DNA from: JALZVT01 sp964634815 | GTDB lineage: Bacteria > Pseudomonadota > Gammaproteobacteria > Pseudomonadales > Azotimanducaceae | Direction of reading: 5' to 3' | Assembly: GCA_964634815.1 (NCBI GenBank) | Contig: CAZWMD010000005.1 | Location: 62,001 to 126,000, forward strand | DNA: 64,000 nt | Shown here: one piece after another, positions 51,685 to 62,015 of the stretch | Layout: every line of letters starts with the position of its first letter | How positions within the stretch are numbered: position 1 is the stretch's first letter | Program-made: the position numbers and the translations under genes | The notes under the pieces: generated by a model | The model's input: only the letters and a program-made list of their open reading frames with translations | Database searches by the model: none | What the model was told of the DNA's origin: nothing

Positions 51685-53739
51685 GTGGTCGAAATGAGTT
51701 CGCCAGCACCAGTGCGTTTACTAATTGCAGATGGCTCCGAGAATCGCGCCCATGAGGTTGATTCTGCCTTACGCAATATGGGGATAAGCACCCGCATGGC
51801 CATTGCAGAAGACCCGCAGGCTGCGCGTGAAGCGTTTCAGGAGGGATCCGTTGACCTGCTACTCCTGCACCACTCGCTACCTGATCTAAACGGTACTCTT
51901 AAGTCGCTGCGTCAAATATGCAGCGATTTACCGATCGTTGTCGCAAACCAAAGCGATGATAGCGCGCAAGCAATCGAACTTATGGACATGGGCGCAACCC
52001 ATGTAATAGAAGATTCCAAGACGCAATTGCTGGGCAAGATTATCGATCGCGAAGCCGAGCACATGCTAGCTCGAGTTAAGCTCTCCGCTTTGGAAACCGA
52101 GCTCAAGGAAGTACAACAGCGCTGCGATCAATTGATGTCTATCTCCGCCGTGCCTATTGCTTATGTGCATGAAGGCATGCACATATTCGCGAACAACGAA
52201 TACGCAACGCTCTTCGGTTTTGAAGACGGCGATGATCTTATGGGCGTTCCGCTGATGGACTTGTTCGCCAGCGAATCTTCAGAAGTTGCAAAGAACCAGC
52301 TTAACGCCATGCGTAATGCAGACTCTCTGGCACCATTTGAATGTAAGGCTCAAACCAGCAGCGGCGATCAGTTCGAAGCAGAGTTTAGCTTCAGCTCCAC
52401 CCATTATGATGGCGAGCTGTCCACCCAGGTTATGGTGAAAGCTTCAGATGCAGGCCCAAGCACTGCCAAAGCACCATTGCAACACACCCCCGAGCAGGGT
52501 GGCTCAACCATAGAACAGTTTCTGCAACATCTCGGCAGAGCCTGTGAACAGAATTCTGATCGACAGCATGTATTGCTTATTGCCCAGGTTGATCAGTTTG
52601 ATGAGCATCAATCATCACTAGGTATTCGATCTGCCAATCAATTGGCTCTCGCTGTAGGCGCCGAACTCGAGAGCGCTGTAGGTCTTGAACGATACTCCCG
52701 CATCGATAACCATCGATTTGCCATGTATCTGTCAGGCGCTACCGCTTCCGAAAATCAATCCACCGTCGACAGTCTGCGCACCCGTATCGAACAGATGGGC
52801 TGCAAGATCAACGACAAGAAAGTGGAAAGCACAGTGTCTATCGTGGCTGTAACCACGGAACACACGCCTTCTATTGAGTCTGCGATGGATGAAGGGTTCC
52901 TTGCGCTCATCGGCCATGAGGGTCAAAACGAGGTTTTATGGCAGGAACCACCTGTTGACCTTGATGATCCGGAAAGTGTCCAGAATCAGGTTCTGCGTCA
53001 GGTTAACCTGGCGATTGAGCGACACAGTTTTGCACTGCTGTTCCAACCCATCATCAGTCTGCGTGGCGATGAAGATGAGCACTACGAAGTGTTTCTGCGC
53101 ATGATCAATGACAACGGTGATCAAGTCGCACCTGGAAATTTCCTGCGCACGGCAATCGAAGCCGGCGTCGCTGGCAAGATCGACCGCTGGGTTGTACTGC
53201 AATCTATCAAAATGCTATCTGGGCACCGGGCAAAGGGACACGATACTCGCGTAACGATCAACCTTACGAGCAACAGCGTGGTTGATGAAGAATTTTCGCA
53301 GTGGCTTTCGGTTGCCATCAAGGCAGCACGACTTCCATCAGATGCGGTGATTTTCCAAATTACCGAGCAAGATGCATCCGAGCACATCGAAGAAACCCGC
53401 GAGTTCGTAGAAACGCTTAAAGGTATGCATGTGCGATCATCTTTGTCTCGCTTTGGCCTTCTGGAAGAGAATGAATCGCCGCTATCAGAACTCGCCGTTG
53501 ATTTTGTGAAGCTGGACGGCTCTCATGTTCAGGGCATGGCTGGCAACGAAGAGCGAACCGAGTCGGTTACAGAGATGATTAAGGCACTGCAAGCCAACGG
53601 CAAACTCACCATTGTGCCAATGGTTGAGAATGCACAAATTTTGTCCACCTTGTGGCAGGCCGGTGCGAACTATATTCAGGGTCATTATCTGCAAGAGCCC
53701 AGTGAGAAGATGGCCTACGACTTCTCAACTGGCGACTGA
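51685..53739 (+). CDS. fimX: FimX-like c-di-GMP effector (REC-PAS-GGDEF-EAL, degenerate)
   Basis: A 684-residue protein (FimX is about 690). Domains in order: a receiver-like domain (8-120) whose phospho-acceptor Asp is replaced by His62 (LLLLHHSLPD), a PAS domain (about 145-255), a GGDEF-like domain where the signature is DNHRF, and an EAL-like domain beginning EVF instead of EAL. Such degenerate domains cannot make or break c-di-GMP, but FimX binds it through its EAL domain and controls type IV pilus assembly. The GTG at 51685 has an AAGAGGA ribosome-binding site. Position after DUF1631 and before serB matches Pseudomonas. Confidence 0.88.
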   Translation: MVEMSSPAPVRLLIADGSENRAHEVDSALRNMGISTRMAIAEDPQAAREAFQEGSVDLLLLHHSLPDLNGTLKSLRQICSDLPIVVANQSDDSAQAIELMDMGATHVIEDSKTQLLGKIIDREAEHMLARVKLSALETELKEVQQRCDQLMSISAVPIAYVHEGMHIFANNEYATLFGFEDGDDLMGVPLMDLFASESSEVAKNQLNAMRNADSLAPFECKAQTSSGDQFEAEFSFSSTHYDGELSTQVMVKASDAGPSTAKAPLQHTPEQGGSTIEQFLQHLGRACEQNSDRQHVLLIAQVDQFDEHQSSLGIRSANQLALAVGAELESAVGLERYSRIDNHRFAMYLSGATASENQSTVDSLRTRIEQMGCKINDKKVESTVSIVAVTTEHTPSIESAMDEGFLALIGHEGQNEVLWQEPPVDLDDPESVQNQVLRQVNLAIERHSFALLFQPIISLRGDEDEHYEVFLRMINDNGDQVAPGNFLRTAIEAGVAGKIDRWVVLQSIKMLSGHRAKGHDTRVTINLTSNSVVDEEFSQWLSVAIKAARLPSDAVIFQITEQDASEHIEETREFVETLKGMHVRSSLSRFGLLEENESPLSELAVDFVKLDGSHVQGMAGNEERTESVTEMIKALQANGKLTIVPMVENAQILSTLWQAGANYIQGHYLQEPSEKMAYDFSTGD

Positions 53740-53775
53740 TAGCAGACGACGACCAAAAACAGCTTAGCTCCTTGC

Positions 53776-55065
53776 TTAGGTTTTGCTAACGCGCTCTATT
53801 TCAGAGTCACTGAAACCCAAAAGATAAAGCACGCTGTCTAAGCCAAAGTGAGATATGGCGTGACCTGCTGTGTTGCGCACCAGTGGCTTTGCGTGAAACG
53901 CAATACCCAATCCCGCAGCGGCAAGCATAGGCAGATCATTGGCGCCGTCACCCACTGCAATAGCCTGTTCCGGAGAAATCCCCTCTTCCTCACACAGCCG
54001 CAACAAGATACGTGCTTTGGCGGCGGCATCAACGATTTCACCCTGGACTTCCCCAGTGGCATAACCATTTTCAAACACAAGGCTGTTGGCGTACACGTGA
54101 TCAATACCCAGCCGCTCCTTGAGCCGGTCGCCTACAAACTGAAACCCACCGGACAACAGTGCTGTGGTGTAACCAAAGTGTCGCAGCGCTTTAATGAGTT
54201 TCTCCGCCCCCTCCGACAGTGGCACCGTATTCGCTACCTCATCGAGCGCCGAGCGAGACATACCTTTCAGTAGCGCTACTCGTTTGCGAAAGCTCTCCTG
54301 GAAATCAAGTTCTCCAGCCATCGCAGCGGTGGTTATCTCAGCCACCTGCTCGTACACACCATGTAATCGGGCGAGCTCATCAATCACCTCAACCTGAATA
54401 AGGGTCGAATCCATATCAAACGCCACCAATCTGCGGTTTCGTCGATACACGCTGTCGAGTTGAATGCTGCAATCAAAATCCAGATCGCCGCCTGCCGCAA
54501 GCAGCTCAGTCTTAAGCTGAGTGGGGTTACTGATGCCACCACGCAAAGTCATCGCCACACTGGCACGTTGATCGGTTTGCTCGCTCGACTGAACAACCTC
54601 AAGTGGCAGACGATTCGAAAGACGCTCCACATGCAGAATATTCAGGCCATGACGGGAAGTAATGCTACTAACCAAGGCTAACTGACGGGCGCTCAAGGCC
54701 TGGGTGAGCAAAGTCAGGATATATCGAGGCTGCCCTTGCTGCTCTACCCAGTTCTGGTAATCCGCTTCAAGGACCGGCCGGTAGGTCAGAGCAACTCCAC
54801 GCTTGGTTGCCAGCGCCTGTAAGTCCGCGAGCATAGATTCCCGATGCTCGGCATCGAGAGATTCTGAAAGGCGCACAAGGAGGCTGAGTACCAGTTGGTT
54901 ATGCACAATCGCCTGGCCAATGTCGAGAACCTGGGTATGAACATGCGCTAAGGCCTGGGTTACCTCAGACATCAATCCCACCCGATCCTGGCCAGAGATA
55001 TTTAGCAGCACCAGGCGCTGGGAATCGTCACCGGCAATCACCGGCTCGGATGGCGTCTTGTTCAT
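53776..55065 (-). CDS. serB: Phosphoserine phosphatase with N-terminal ACT domains
   Basis: Last step of serine synthesis. The C-terminal HAD phosphatase shows the nucleophile loop FDMDSTLIQVEVIDELA, LLSGGF and the metal site VGDGANDLPML. The first 200 residues hold two ACT-type regulatory domains (ISGQDRVGLMSEVTQAL and the later LALVSSITSRHGLNI), as in Pseudomonas. I use the ATG at 55065 (429 residues), which has a GGGAA ribosome-binding site; a GTG at 55095 adds ten. Convergent with fimX. Confidence 0.96.
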   Translation of the reverse strand: MNKTPSEPVIAGDDSQRLVLLNISGQDRVGLMSEVTQALAHVHTQVLDIGQAIVHNQLVLSLLVRLSESLDAEHRESMLADLQALATKRGVALTYRPVLEADYQNWVEQQGQPRYILTLLTQALSARQLALVSSITSRHGLNILHVERLSNRLPLEVVQSSEQTDQRASVAMTLRGGISNPTQLKTELLAAGGDLDFDCSIQLDSVYRRNRRLVAFDMDSTLIQVEVIDELARLHGVYEQVAEITTAAMAGELDFQESFRKRVALLKGMSRSALDEVANTVPLSEGAEKLIKALRHFGYTTALLSGGFQFVGDRLKERLGIDHVYANSLVFENGYATGEVQGEIVDAAAKARILLRLCEEEGISPEQAIAVGDGANDLPMLAAAGLGIAFHAKPLVRNTAGHAISHFGLDSVLYLLGFSDSEIERVSKT

Positions 55066-55190
55066 TGTGTTCCCGGTAGTTTTGTCGCTGGCCACCCATC
55101 ATACTATCGGCAGTCCTTCGTTTGGGATCTGTCCCTCGCAGATCCATTGGGAAGAAACCCCATACAACCGCAAAATCTGCCAACGCTCCA

Positions 55191-56387
55191 ATGAGTTCAA
55201 ACAATAGTATCGACACATCTACCCCTGCTGGCAGCGCCCAGCAGAGGTTTCAACGCTTATCCGTGCCGGCTCGACTTGCCTGTACGGGTGCTATGGCGAT
55301 GCTGCTCCTCATGTTGTTCAACCTGCTGTTGGTCGATCATAGCGCCGAGCGCCGTTTTCTGGAGCACTACGGCGGATTGGTTACCGAGCAAATAGCCCGC
55401 CTGGCTAAAGACGCCATGGTTCGGGAGGATGCCATAGCAATGAATGTGCTGGCCGAGCAGGTCGCGTCCGACCCAGCGATCGGTTCGGTGATCATCTATT
55501 CGCTCGAAGGTCAAAAACTCGCAAGCTACGGCATAGCAGAATCAGAGATTCAAAAAAGTGATGAACTGGAGTTCAACAGGCCAATTCAGTTGGCAGATGC
55601 CACCGCTGGTTTTGTCCGCGTAACGATCATTGAGTCTGTACTGAGAGCACCACGCGCCTTCCCGATGAATTGGTGGGACCAGCTGCGCCCACTAACAAGC
55701 CTGGTTCTTGCCATATTGAGTCTCTGGGGAATACTGCATTGGCTGACCCGTCCACAACGAGGATCAACCGACTCCAGACAAACTTCCAGCGAAGACTCGC
55801 CCGCAATCTTGCTGGCCGTCAATCTGTTCAATGCCTCGCAAATGAGCCCAGGTCGCAGAGATGCCTTGATAGGAGCCGCGAAGAACCGGCTCACAGAGGT
55901 CAGTCAAATTTATAACGCAACGCTTCTACCTCTGACCCCAAGTGCCGTTGGCCTCGTATTCGATCCAGAGAAAATCGATGGCCCACACTTTCAGGCTGCC
56001 TGTGCAGCCCTCGTCATTGCGCAGCTATGCAATCAACCGGGTGGCGCTCGATATCGATACTCGCTCCAGGAAGGTGCGCTCTCCTTGACAGATGGCGTCA
56101 TCCGCCAGGCAAAACACGCAAGCGAACTGAGCCAGGCACTTATGAGTGACGCTCTGATTTACGCCGCCCTGGCCAACGACAACACCATTGCACTAAGTAG
56201 TCAGTTTGCTCAATCGATCAAACACCCCGAGCGACTAGAACTGTCGCGCGAACACAGCCCGGCACTTGCAAGCCTGCAAAGCGAAGAGATCACCGACTAC
56301 TATCTGCTAAGTGGCGCTCAGGCTGCGACCCAATCGATGATCAACAGCCAGGTAGAAGCACTAAGTCCCAAGGCCACCGCAACCTAG
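55191..56387 (+). CDS. AhpA/PA4961-like membrane protein
   Basis: A roughly 398-residue inner-membrane protein that I recall as resembling AhpA/YtjB and P. aeruginosa PA4961, beside serB in both. It has two membrane helices (LACTGAMAMLLLMLFNLLLV and, about 130 residues later, LTSLVLAILSLWGILHWL) enclosing a periplasmic domain. A cytoplasmic C-terminal half follows (about 190-398) with no catalytic motif. The ATG at 55191 lacks a good ribosome-binding site; a TTG at 55122 is the alternative. Divergent from serB. Function unknown. Confidence 0.75.
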   Translation: MSSNNSIDTSTPAGSAQQRFQRLSVPARLACTGAMAMLLLMLFNLLLVDHSAERRFLEHYGGLVTEQIARLAKDAMVREDAIAMNVLAEQVASDPAIGSVIIYSLEGQKLASYGIAESEIQKSDELEFNRPIQLADATAGFVRVTIIESVLRAPRAFPMNWWDQLRPLTSLVLAILSLWGILHWLTRPQRGSTDSRQTSSEDSPAILLAVNLFNASQMSPGRRDALIGAAKNRLTEVSQIYNATLLPLTPSAVGLVFDPEKIDGPHFQAACAALVIAQLCNQPGGARYRYSLQEGALSLTDGVIRQAKHASELSQALMSDALIYAALANDNTIALSSQFAQSIKHPERLELSREHSPALASLQSEEITDYYLLSGAQAATQSMINSQVEALSPKATAT

Positions 56388-56411
56388 TTTCGCAGAACCA
56401 ATCGCTCCAAC

Positions 56412-58664
56412 CTACTCAACCGTCAATCGGTCTACCTTCTGAAAGCCTCGCGGTAGTTTTCTTCCACGTCGCGCGCGTTCACCAATGTAGTGCTCAAGAT
56501 CCTTGAACTTGATGCGGTGATGTCGCGCCCCGGCAAACACAACAAGCTGCTGGCTAGGCCGATACACAACAGCGGCAATCACCGATTCCTCACCAGCTTT
56601 GAAGGCCGCAGAGGGTACGTTAATTATTTTGTTACCTTTGCCACGGCTCATTTCTGGCAGATCACCCAGAGGGAACAACAACAAATGGCCGGAACTGGTT
56701 GCCGCGGCTACATAGGCATCGCCCACATCCATATCACCGGTCGGATCAAATACAAATGGCTGTAAGGCCTTGCCCCCCTTGGGCACATTCAAGAACGCCT
56801 TACCGGCTTTGTTTTTTGTCACCATGTCTTCGAGCCGGCCAAGAAAGCCATAGCCTGCGTTACTTGCAAGCAATAGCCTTGAGCGAGGCGCTCCCATAGC
56901 AACACCTACAAAGGTGGCGCCTTCCGGGGGCTTCAGACGACCAGTGAGTGGTTCACCCAGGCTCCGCGCCGATGGCAAGGTATGCGGCTGCACCGAGTAG
57001 GATCGTCCCGTGGAATCAACAAACGACAACAACTCATTGCTGCGGCCTCTGATTGAAGCAAAGTGCTCATCCCCGCCACGGTAGTTCAGATCTTCCGCAA
57101 CAACCTCGTGACCCTTGGCCGCGCGAACCCAGCCCTTGGCCGACAGCACTACCGTAATAGGATCATTGCTAACCAGTTCTTCTTCTGCAAAAGCGGCTGC
57201 TTCTTCTGCCTCCACCAGCTCACAACGGCGTTCGTCCCCAAACTCTTCTGCCGCCTCAAGCAACTCCTTCTTGATGAGCGTCGTCATACGGGCTTTTGAA
57301 CCAAGAATCTTCGCCAGTCGCCCGCGCTCTTCCTCCAGCTGTTTTTGCTCGGTGGTCAGTTCTATTTCTTCAAGTTTGGCCAGACGTCTCAGTCGCAGAT
57401 TGAGAATGGCTTCAGCTTGAATGTCAGAGATTTTGAACGCCTTCATCAGCGCTTGCTTCGGATGATCTTCGGTACGAATAATTCGAATTACTTCATCAAT
57501 ATTGAGGTACGCAACCAGCAGCCCCTCAATGATGTGCAAACGATCATCAATCTTGTCTACCCGAAACTGAAGCCGTCGTGTGACAACGTCGCGCCGGAAG
57601 GTCAACCACTGTTTCAGGAGCCCAACAAGGCCCAGGGTTTGAGGGCGCTGATCAAGCCCGATCATGTTGAAGTTAGCCCGCGAACTCTTTTCCAGATCGG
57701 TGCTTGCGAACAGGTGACTCATCAATCGTTCGGTGTCGACTCGATTCGATCTTGGTACCAGCACAATACGAATCGGGCTCTCATGATCTGCCTCATCGCG
57801 GATATCTACCAGCATGGGCAGCTTCTTCGCCTGCATTTGTGCGGCAATCTGCTCAATCACCTTGGCGGGTGACGCCTGATATGGCAGCGCCGTGATCACC
57901 ACTTCGCCATCTTCTAGGTGATATCGAGCACGGGATCGAATGCTGCCCCGACCGGAGGTATACATCTCGCGGATTTCTTCCTGCGGCGTAACAATTAACG
58001 CTGGAGACGGAAAATCCGGCGCCTTGATATGGGTCATCAAATCATCGACAGACGCTTTCGGCTTATCGAGCAAGTGAATACAGGCACTAACTATTTCATT
58101 GATGTTATGCGGAGGGATATCTGTCGCCATCCCGACCGCAATTCCACTGCTGCCATTAAGCAACACAAAAGGCAAACGCGCAGGCAGAAGGCGTGGCTCT
58201 TCTAAAGTACCGTCAAAGTTCTGTTGAAACTCTACCGTGCCCTGGCCTAGCTCAGACAGCAGTAGGGCTGCGTATCGCGACAACCTGGATTCGGTGTAGC
58301 GCATTGCAGCAAACGACTTGGGGTCATCGGGTGCACCCCAGTTTCCTTGCCCATCAACCAGCGGATAGCGAAAAGAAAAAGGTTGCGCCATAAGCACCAT
58401 GGCTTCATAGCAGGCGCTGTCACCATGGGGGTGAAACTTGCCCAATACATCGCCAACGGTCCGCGCTGACTTTGCGTATTTTGCAGTGGCATTAAGACCC
58501 AATTCCGACATGGCGTAGATAATCCGCCTCTGCACCGGTTTCAGCCCGTCCGCAAGGTGTGGCAGGGCCCGGTCATTAATAACGTACATCGAATAATCGA
58601 GATACGCTTTCTCGGTATAGTTGTGCAGTGGCAGCGACTCAAAATCGCTACTTTCTAGATCCAT
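56412..58664 (-). CDS. parC: DNA topoisomerase IV subunit A
   Basis: Cleavage subunit of topoisomerase IV, which separates daughter chromosomes. The 750-residue protein has the quinolone-resistance region HPHGDSACYEAMVLMAQPFSFRYPL with an intact Ser, and the catalytic Tyr in AAMRYTESRLSRYA. It also has the coiled linker and C-terminal beta-propeller (KGNKIINVPSAAF). Paired with parE upstream on the same strand (56-base gap). Confidence 0.97.
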   Translation of the reverse strand: MDLESSDFESLPLHNYTEKAYLDYSMYVINDRALPHLADGLKPVQRRIIYAMSELGLNATAKYAKSARTVGDVLGKFHPHGDSACYEAMVLMAQPFSFRYPLVDGQGNWGAPDDPKSFAAMRYTESRLSRYAALLLSELGQGTVEFQQNFDGTLEEPRLLPARLPFVLLNGSSGIAVGMATDIPPHNINEIVSACIHLLDKPKASVDDLMTHIKAPDFPSPALIVTPQEEIREMYTSGRGSIRSRARYHLEDGEVVITALPYQASPAKVIEQIAAQMQAKKLPMLVDIRDEADHESPIRIVLVPRSNRVDTERLMSHLFASTDLEKSSRANFNMIGLDQRPQTLGLVGLLKQWLTFRRDVVTRRLQFRVDKIDDRLHIIEGLLVAYLNIDEVIRIIRTEDHPKQALMKAFKISDIQAEAILNLRLRRLAKLEEIELTTEQKQLEEERGRLAKILGSKARMTTLIKKELLEAAEEFGDERRCELVEAEEAAAFAEEELVSNDPITVVLSAKGWVRAAKGHEVVAEDLNYRGGDEHFASIRGRSNELLSFVDSTGRSYSVQPHTLPSARSLGEPLTGRLKPPEGATFVGVAMGAPRSRLLLASNAGYGFLGRLEDMVTKNKAGKAFLNVPKGGKALQPFVFDPTGDMDVGDAYVAAATSSGHLLLFPLGDLPEMSRGKGNKIINVPSAAFKAGEESVIAAVVYRPSQQLVVFAGARHHRIKFKDLEHYIGERARRGRKLPRGFQKVDRLTVE

Positions 58665-58720
58665 GGATTCAACCCCTGGTTTTCTGGTGCGCTGAGCTCA
58701 AGGTGTTGTGCCGCAGCAGG

Positions 58721-60619
58721 CTAATCGATTAAAGCTTCATCGCCTTTCTTCTCTAACCAAGAACGCCGATCTGCAGCGCGTTTCTTGTTGAGCATCATAT
58801 CCATCACTTCTTCAGTCTTCTTCGGATTATCGAGATTTAGCTGCAGCAAACGTCGGGTATCTACTGCCATGGTAGTCTCCCGCAGCTGCAGTGGGTTCAT
58901 TTCACCAAGACCTTTGAAGCGCTGAACCACCAACTTGCCCTTCTTCTTCTCTTTTTCTATTCGATCAAGAGTTGCAGCTTTCTCGGCTTCATCCAGGGCG
59001 TAAAAGACTTCTTTGCCCACATCGATTCTATACAGCGGCGGCATGGCCACAAACACATGCCCCTGTTGCACCAGTTCTCTGAAGTGCTTGATGAAAAGAG
59101 CGCAAAGCAGGGTAGCAATATGAGCGCCATCCGAATCAGCGTCTGCGAGAATACAGATTTTGCTGTAGCGCAGGCCAGAGAGATCACTAGAACCAGGATC
59201 GACACCAACCGCCACAGCAATATCGTGAACTTCCTGCGAACTTAGCACCTGCGATGAGTCTACTTCCCAGGTGTTTAAGATCTTGCCGCGCAAAGGCATT
59301 ACCGCCTGATACTCACGATCGCGGGCTTGCTTGGCAGAACCGCCCGCTGAATCTCCCTCTACCAAAAACAGTTCTGAACGCTCCGAGTCGCCCGAGGAAC
59401 AGTCCGCAAGCTTCCCGGGCAACGCGGGACCAGAAGTAATTTTCTTACGAGCCACCTTCTTGCTCGCCTGAATACGTTTCTGGGCATTACCAATCACCAG
59501 CTGAGCAATGGCTTCACCGCCCTGGGCATGCTGATTTAGCCACAGACTGAAGGCGTCCTTGGCGATACCGCCAATAAACGCCACAGACTCGCGAGAAGAC
59601 AACCGTTCCTTGGTTTGGCCGCTAAACTGGGGATCAGTGAGTTTCACTGACAGCACGTAGGCACACTGCACCCAAAGATCATCACCGGTCAGCTTGACCC
59701 CGCGAGGCAGAAGATCACGGAATTCACAAAACTCCCGCAGCGCTTCCAGCAATCCACTACGCAAGCCATTGACATGGGTACCACCTTGCGCGGTAGGTAT
59801 TAGGTTTACGTAGCTCTCGGTGATTAATTCACCACCCCCCTCAACCACCCATTGCAGAGCCCACTCAACGCCTTCGCTTTTGTTTTCTATGGAATGCTCA
59901 AAGGGCTCAGCAGGCAGTGCCTCCTTAGCTTGCAGGGCGCTCGACAGATACCCAGCCAACCCATCGGCAAACAGCCATTCCTCGTTTTGTTTTTTGTCAG
60001 CCTCTACTTGAATACTGATACGCAAGCCCGGGCAGAGTACGGCCTTGGCGCGCAACAGATGTTTCAGCCTGGAGACAGATACATTTGCTGAGTCAAAGTA
60101 CTTGGGGTCTGGCTGAAAGGTAACCTTTGACCCGGTGTTGCGCTTACCGATGGTATCAATGACCTTCAGCTTGGTCTTCGCGTCGCCGTTCTCATATCGC
60201 TGATGATGTACTTTGCCACCACGCTTGATCTCTACCTCAAGCCATTTCGACAGTGCGTTAACAACAGAGACACCAACACCGTGCAGGCCTCCTGAAAAGT
60301 TGTAGTTGGAATCATCAAACTTGCCGCCCGCATGCAGTCGGGTAAGGATCAGTTCAACACCCGGCACTTTCTCTTCGGAATGAATATCAACGGGCATGCC
60401 GCGCCCATCGTCCTGCACCTCCACAGATCCATTCTTGTAGAGCACTACCTCTATGCTTGTGGCCTTGCCTGCGAGCGCTTCGTCGACACTGTTATCTACC
60501 ACCTCCTGAACCAGATGGTTCGGTCGAGATGTTTCGGTATACATGCCTGGTCGGCGCTTAACCGGGTCCAGACCAGAGAGTACCTGCAGAGAATCTGCGG
60601 AGTAGCTCTGTTCAGCCAT
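58721..60619 (-). CDS. parE: DNA topoisomerase IV subunit B
   Basis: ATPase subunit of topoisomerase IV. From the ATG at 60619 it has 632 residues with the GHKL ATPase motifs (EVVDNSVDEALAGKA, DDGRGMPVDIHSEEK, GLHGVGVSVVNALS) and the TOPRIM region (LFLVEGDSAGGSAKQARDR, ILADADSDGAHIATLL). An upstream in-frame TTG at 60625 is less likely. It precedes parC; cpdA lies 50 bases upstream on the same strand. Confidence 0.97.
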   Translation of the reverse strand: MAEQSYSADSLQVLSGLDPVKRRPGMYTETSRPNHLVQEVVDNSVDEALAGKATSIEVVLYKNGSVEVQDDGRGMPVDIHSEEKVPGVELILTRLHAGGKFDDSNYNFSGGLHGVGVSVVNALSKWLEVEIKRGGKVHHQRYENGDAKTKLKVIDTIGKRNTGSKVTFQPDPKYFDSANVSVSRLKHLLRAKAVLCPGLRISIQVEADKKQNEEWLFADGLAGYLSSALQAKEALPAEPFEHSIENKSEGVEWALQWVVEGGGELITESYVNLIPTAQGGTHVNGLRSGLLEALREFCEFRDLLPRGVKLTGDDLWVQCAYVLSVKLTDPQFSGQTKERLSSRESVAFIGGIAKDAFSLWLNQHAQGGEAIAQLVIGNAQKRIQASKKVARKKITSGPALPGKLADCSSGDSERSELFLVEGDSAGGSAKQARDREYQAVMPLRGKILNTWEVDSSQVLSSQEVHDIAVAVGVDPGSSDLSGLRYSKICILADADSDGAHIATLLCALFIKHFRELVQQGHVFVAMPPLYRIDVGKEVFYALDEAEKAATLDRIEKEKKKGKLVVQRFKGLGEMNPLQLRETTMAVDTRRLLQLNLDNPKKTEEVMDMMLNKKRAADRRSWLEKKGDEALID

Positions 60620-60670
60620 TAGCAAGAATTCCTAAAAAAAGTAAATACCACGAACGTTGCGCAAGTTATA

Positions 60671-61459
60671 TCAATCAAGAGATGCCGGAAACATGCCATC
60701 CTTGAGCCGCATGACCTGCGTTGCGATTTCGCCATCGCGCATGAGCGTAATAAAGCGACATCCCGGCGCCTTTGTATCGAGCGCAAACTTTTGCACAAGC
60801 GGCATGAATTGCACACAGGTTGATGGTGTTCCGAAGAGCTTTAGCGCTCCGATTTCCAACTGTACCGCCTGATGCACATGGCCAAACAGGATACCACGAA
60901 CCCGACCATCAGCCGCCAGTCGGGCAAGCAGCTGGCTGCCATTGCCCACCCGCCCATGATCCAGCGGTGAGGCCAATTCCAGAGGAGGATGATGCAATGC
61001 GACCAGAATATGCTGAGCCTCGGACGCTGCGAGTTCAGCATCGAGACGCTCAAATTCTTCCTCGGCAATCTCGCCACGCTCTTCGCCCGGAACGTGAGAA
61101 TCAAGCGTCAGCAGTTGCCAGCTATCGAACCGGGCCCAGCGCTTGGCAAACAGATCGCCGGCAAGCCGGGGATCATCATGATTGCCCGGAAGACACACCA
61201 GCGCCCCCGAGTAGCGCGAGCGAATCTGCTCAAGCAAAGCCTTGTAGGCGTCCTGGTGCGGTTCCTGAGCGATGTCTCCGGTAACCAGCAACAACTCCGG
61301 CTCTTTCGAAGCCAGGGCCATATCCAGCACCGCTCCAAGCGAGGCCAGCGTATCAACGTTGGCTAACCGCGCTCCGCGCGAGGAAAAAAGATGGGTGTCG
61401 GTGATCTGCAGTATGCAAGGTGCCTGCCCGCTATTACCCGGGGAACCACTAATGGCCAA
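60671..61459 (-). CDS. cpdA: 3',5'-cyclic-AMP phosphodiesterase CpdA
   Basis: Calcineurin-like metallophosphoesterase that lowers cAMP. The metal-binding set is visible: LQITDTHLF, VTGDIAQEP, LPGNHDDPRL, ALHHPPLELASP and GILFGHVHQA. The start is unclear. The TTG at 61459 (262 residues, overlapping the upstream gene by 11 bases) fits the family length; the open frame runs 19 codons further but into the DUF1249 gene. It sits in the conserved DUF1249-cpdA-parE order. Confidence 0.92.
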   Translation of the reverse strand: MAISGSPGNSGQAPCILQITDTHLFSSRGARLANVDTLASLGAVLDMALASKEPELLLVTGDIAQEPHQDAYKALLEQIRSRYSGALVCLPGNHDDPRLAGDLFAKRWARFDSWQLLTLDSHVPGEERGEIAEEEFERLDAELAASEAQHILVALHHPPLELASPLDHGRVGNGSQLLARLAADGRVRGILFGHVHQAVQLEIGALKLFGTPSTCVQFMPLVQKFALDTKAPGCRFITLMRDGEIATQVMRLKDGMFPASLD

Positions 61460-62015
61460 CAGCAACCTGCTCCGCAGCAAGACCGTAGCGCAAACACATG
61501 GACAAATATTCGCCAAGAAAGCGGTTTACCTGAGCTTTTTCGTCTCGGGCCCGCATGCGCGGATTGGGGTATTCATATACTTCCTTGAAGCGACTTTCGT
61601 TACGCACCTCCACCACCTCAGCCGATTGCGCATCATGATAGAGGCGAACAAGCATGGTTGGAGGGGCTAAATTCAACGACACTCCTGCCACCTCGAGGGT
61701 GTTGGCTGCGCTGGAACCGCCGGACGCCCCGGATTCACCGGCTGTGTGCTGGGTGAATCTCACAAGCGTGGTGTAGCGGCTGCGTTCAACAAGCTCAACG
61801 ACCAGTTCTACCTGATTTCCAGGCATATCAAGGGCAAACTCGCTTACATCGCTTGAATGAGCAACAGACTCTGTACGCGCGTCAAAGTCTCTCTGACCGC
61901 CGCTTTGATCTGATGCCGGCCCACACAGGCCTGGCGCCAGCGCTCGCAAGCGGGCGTAGTTCGCGTCACATTCGGCCATATGGGCGCCGAGGTCCATGGA
62001 ATATCGTTTGCGCAT
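61449..62015 (-). CDS. DUF1249 family protein
   Basis: A 188-residue protein of the DUF1249 (YqiB) family, found with cpdA, parE and tolC across gammaproteobacteria. The typical start (KRYSMDLGAHMAECDANYARL) and the C-terminal YPNPRMRARDEKAQVNRFL motif are clear. The internal stretch around residues 95-110 is Ser/Gly rich. Function unknown. The stop overlaps the probable cpdA start. The nudF gene that I recall lying upstream of this family in E. coli is missing here. Confidence 0.9.
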   Translation of the reverse strand: MRKRYSMDLGAHMAECDANYARLRALAPGLCGPASDQSGGQRDFDARTESVAHSSDVSEFALDMPGNQVELVVELVERSRYTTLVRFTQHTAGESGASGGSSAANTLEVAGVSLNLAPPTMLVRLYHDAQSAEVVEVRNESRFKEVYEYPNPRMRARDEKAQVNRFLGEYLSMCLRYGLAAEQVAVGH

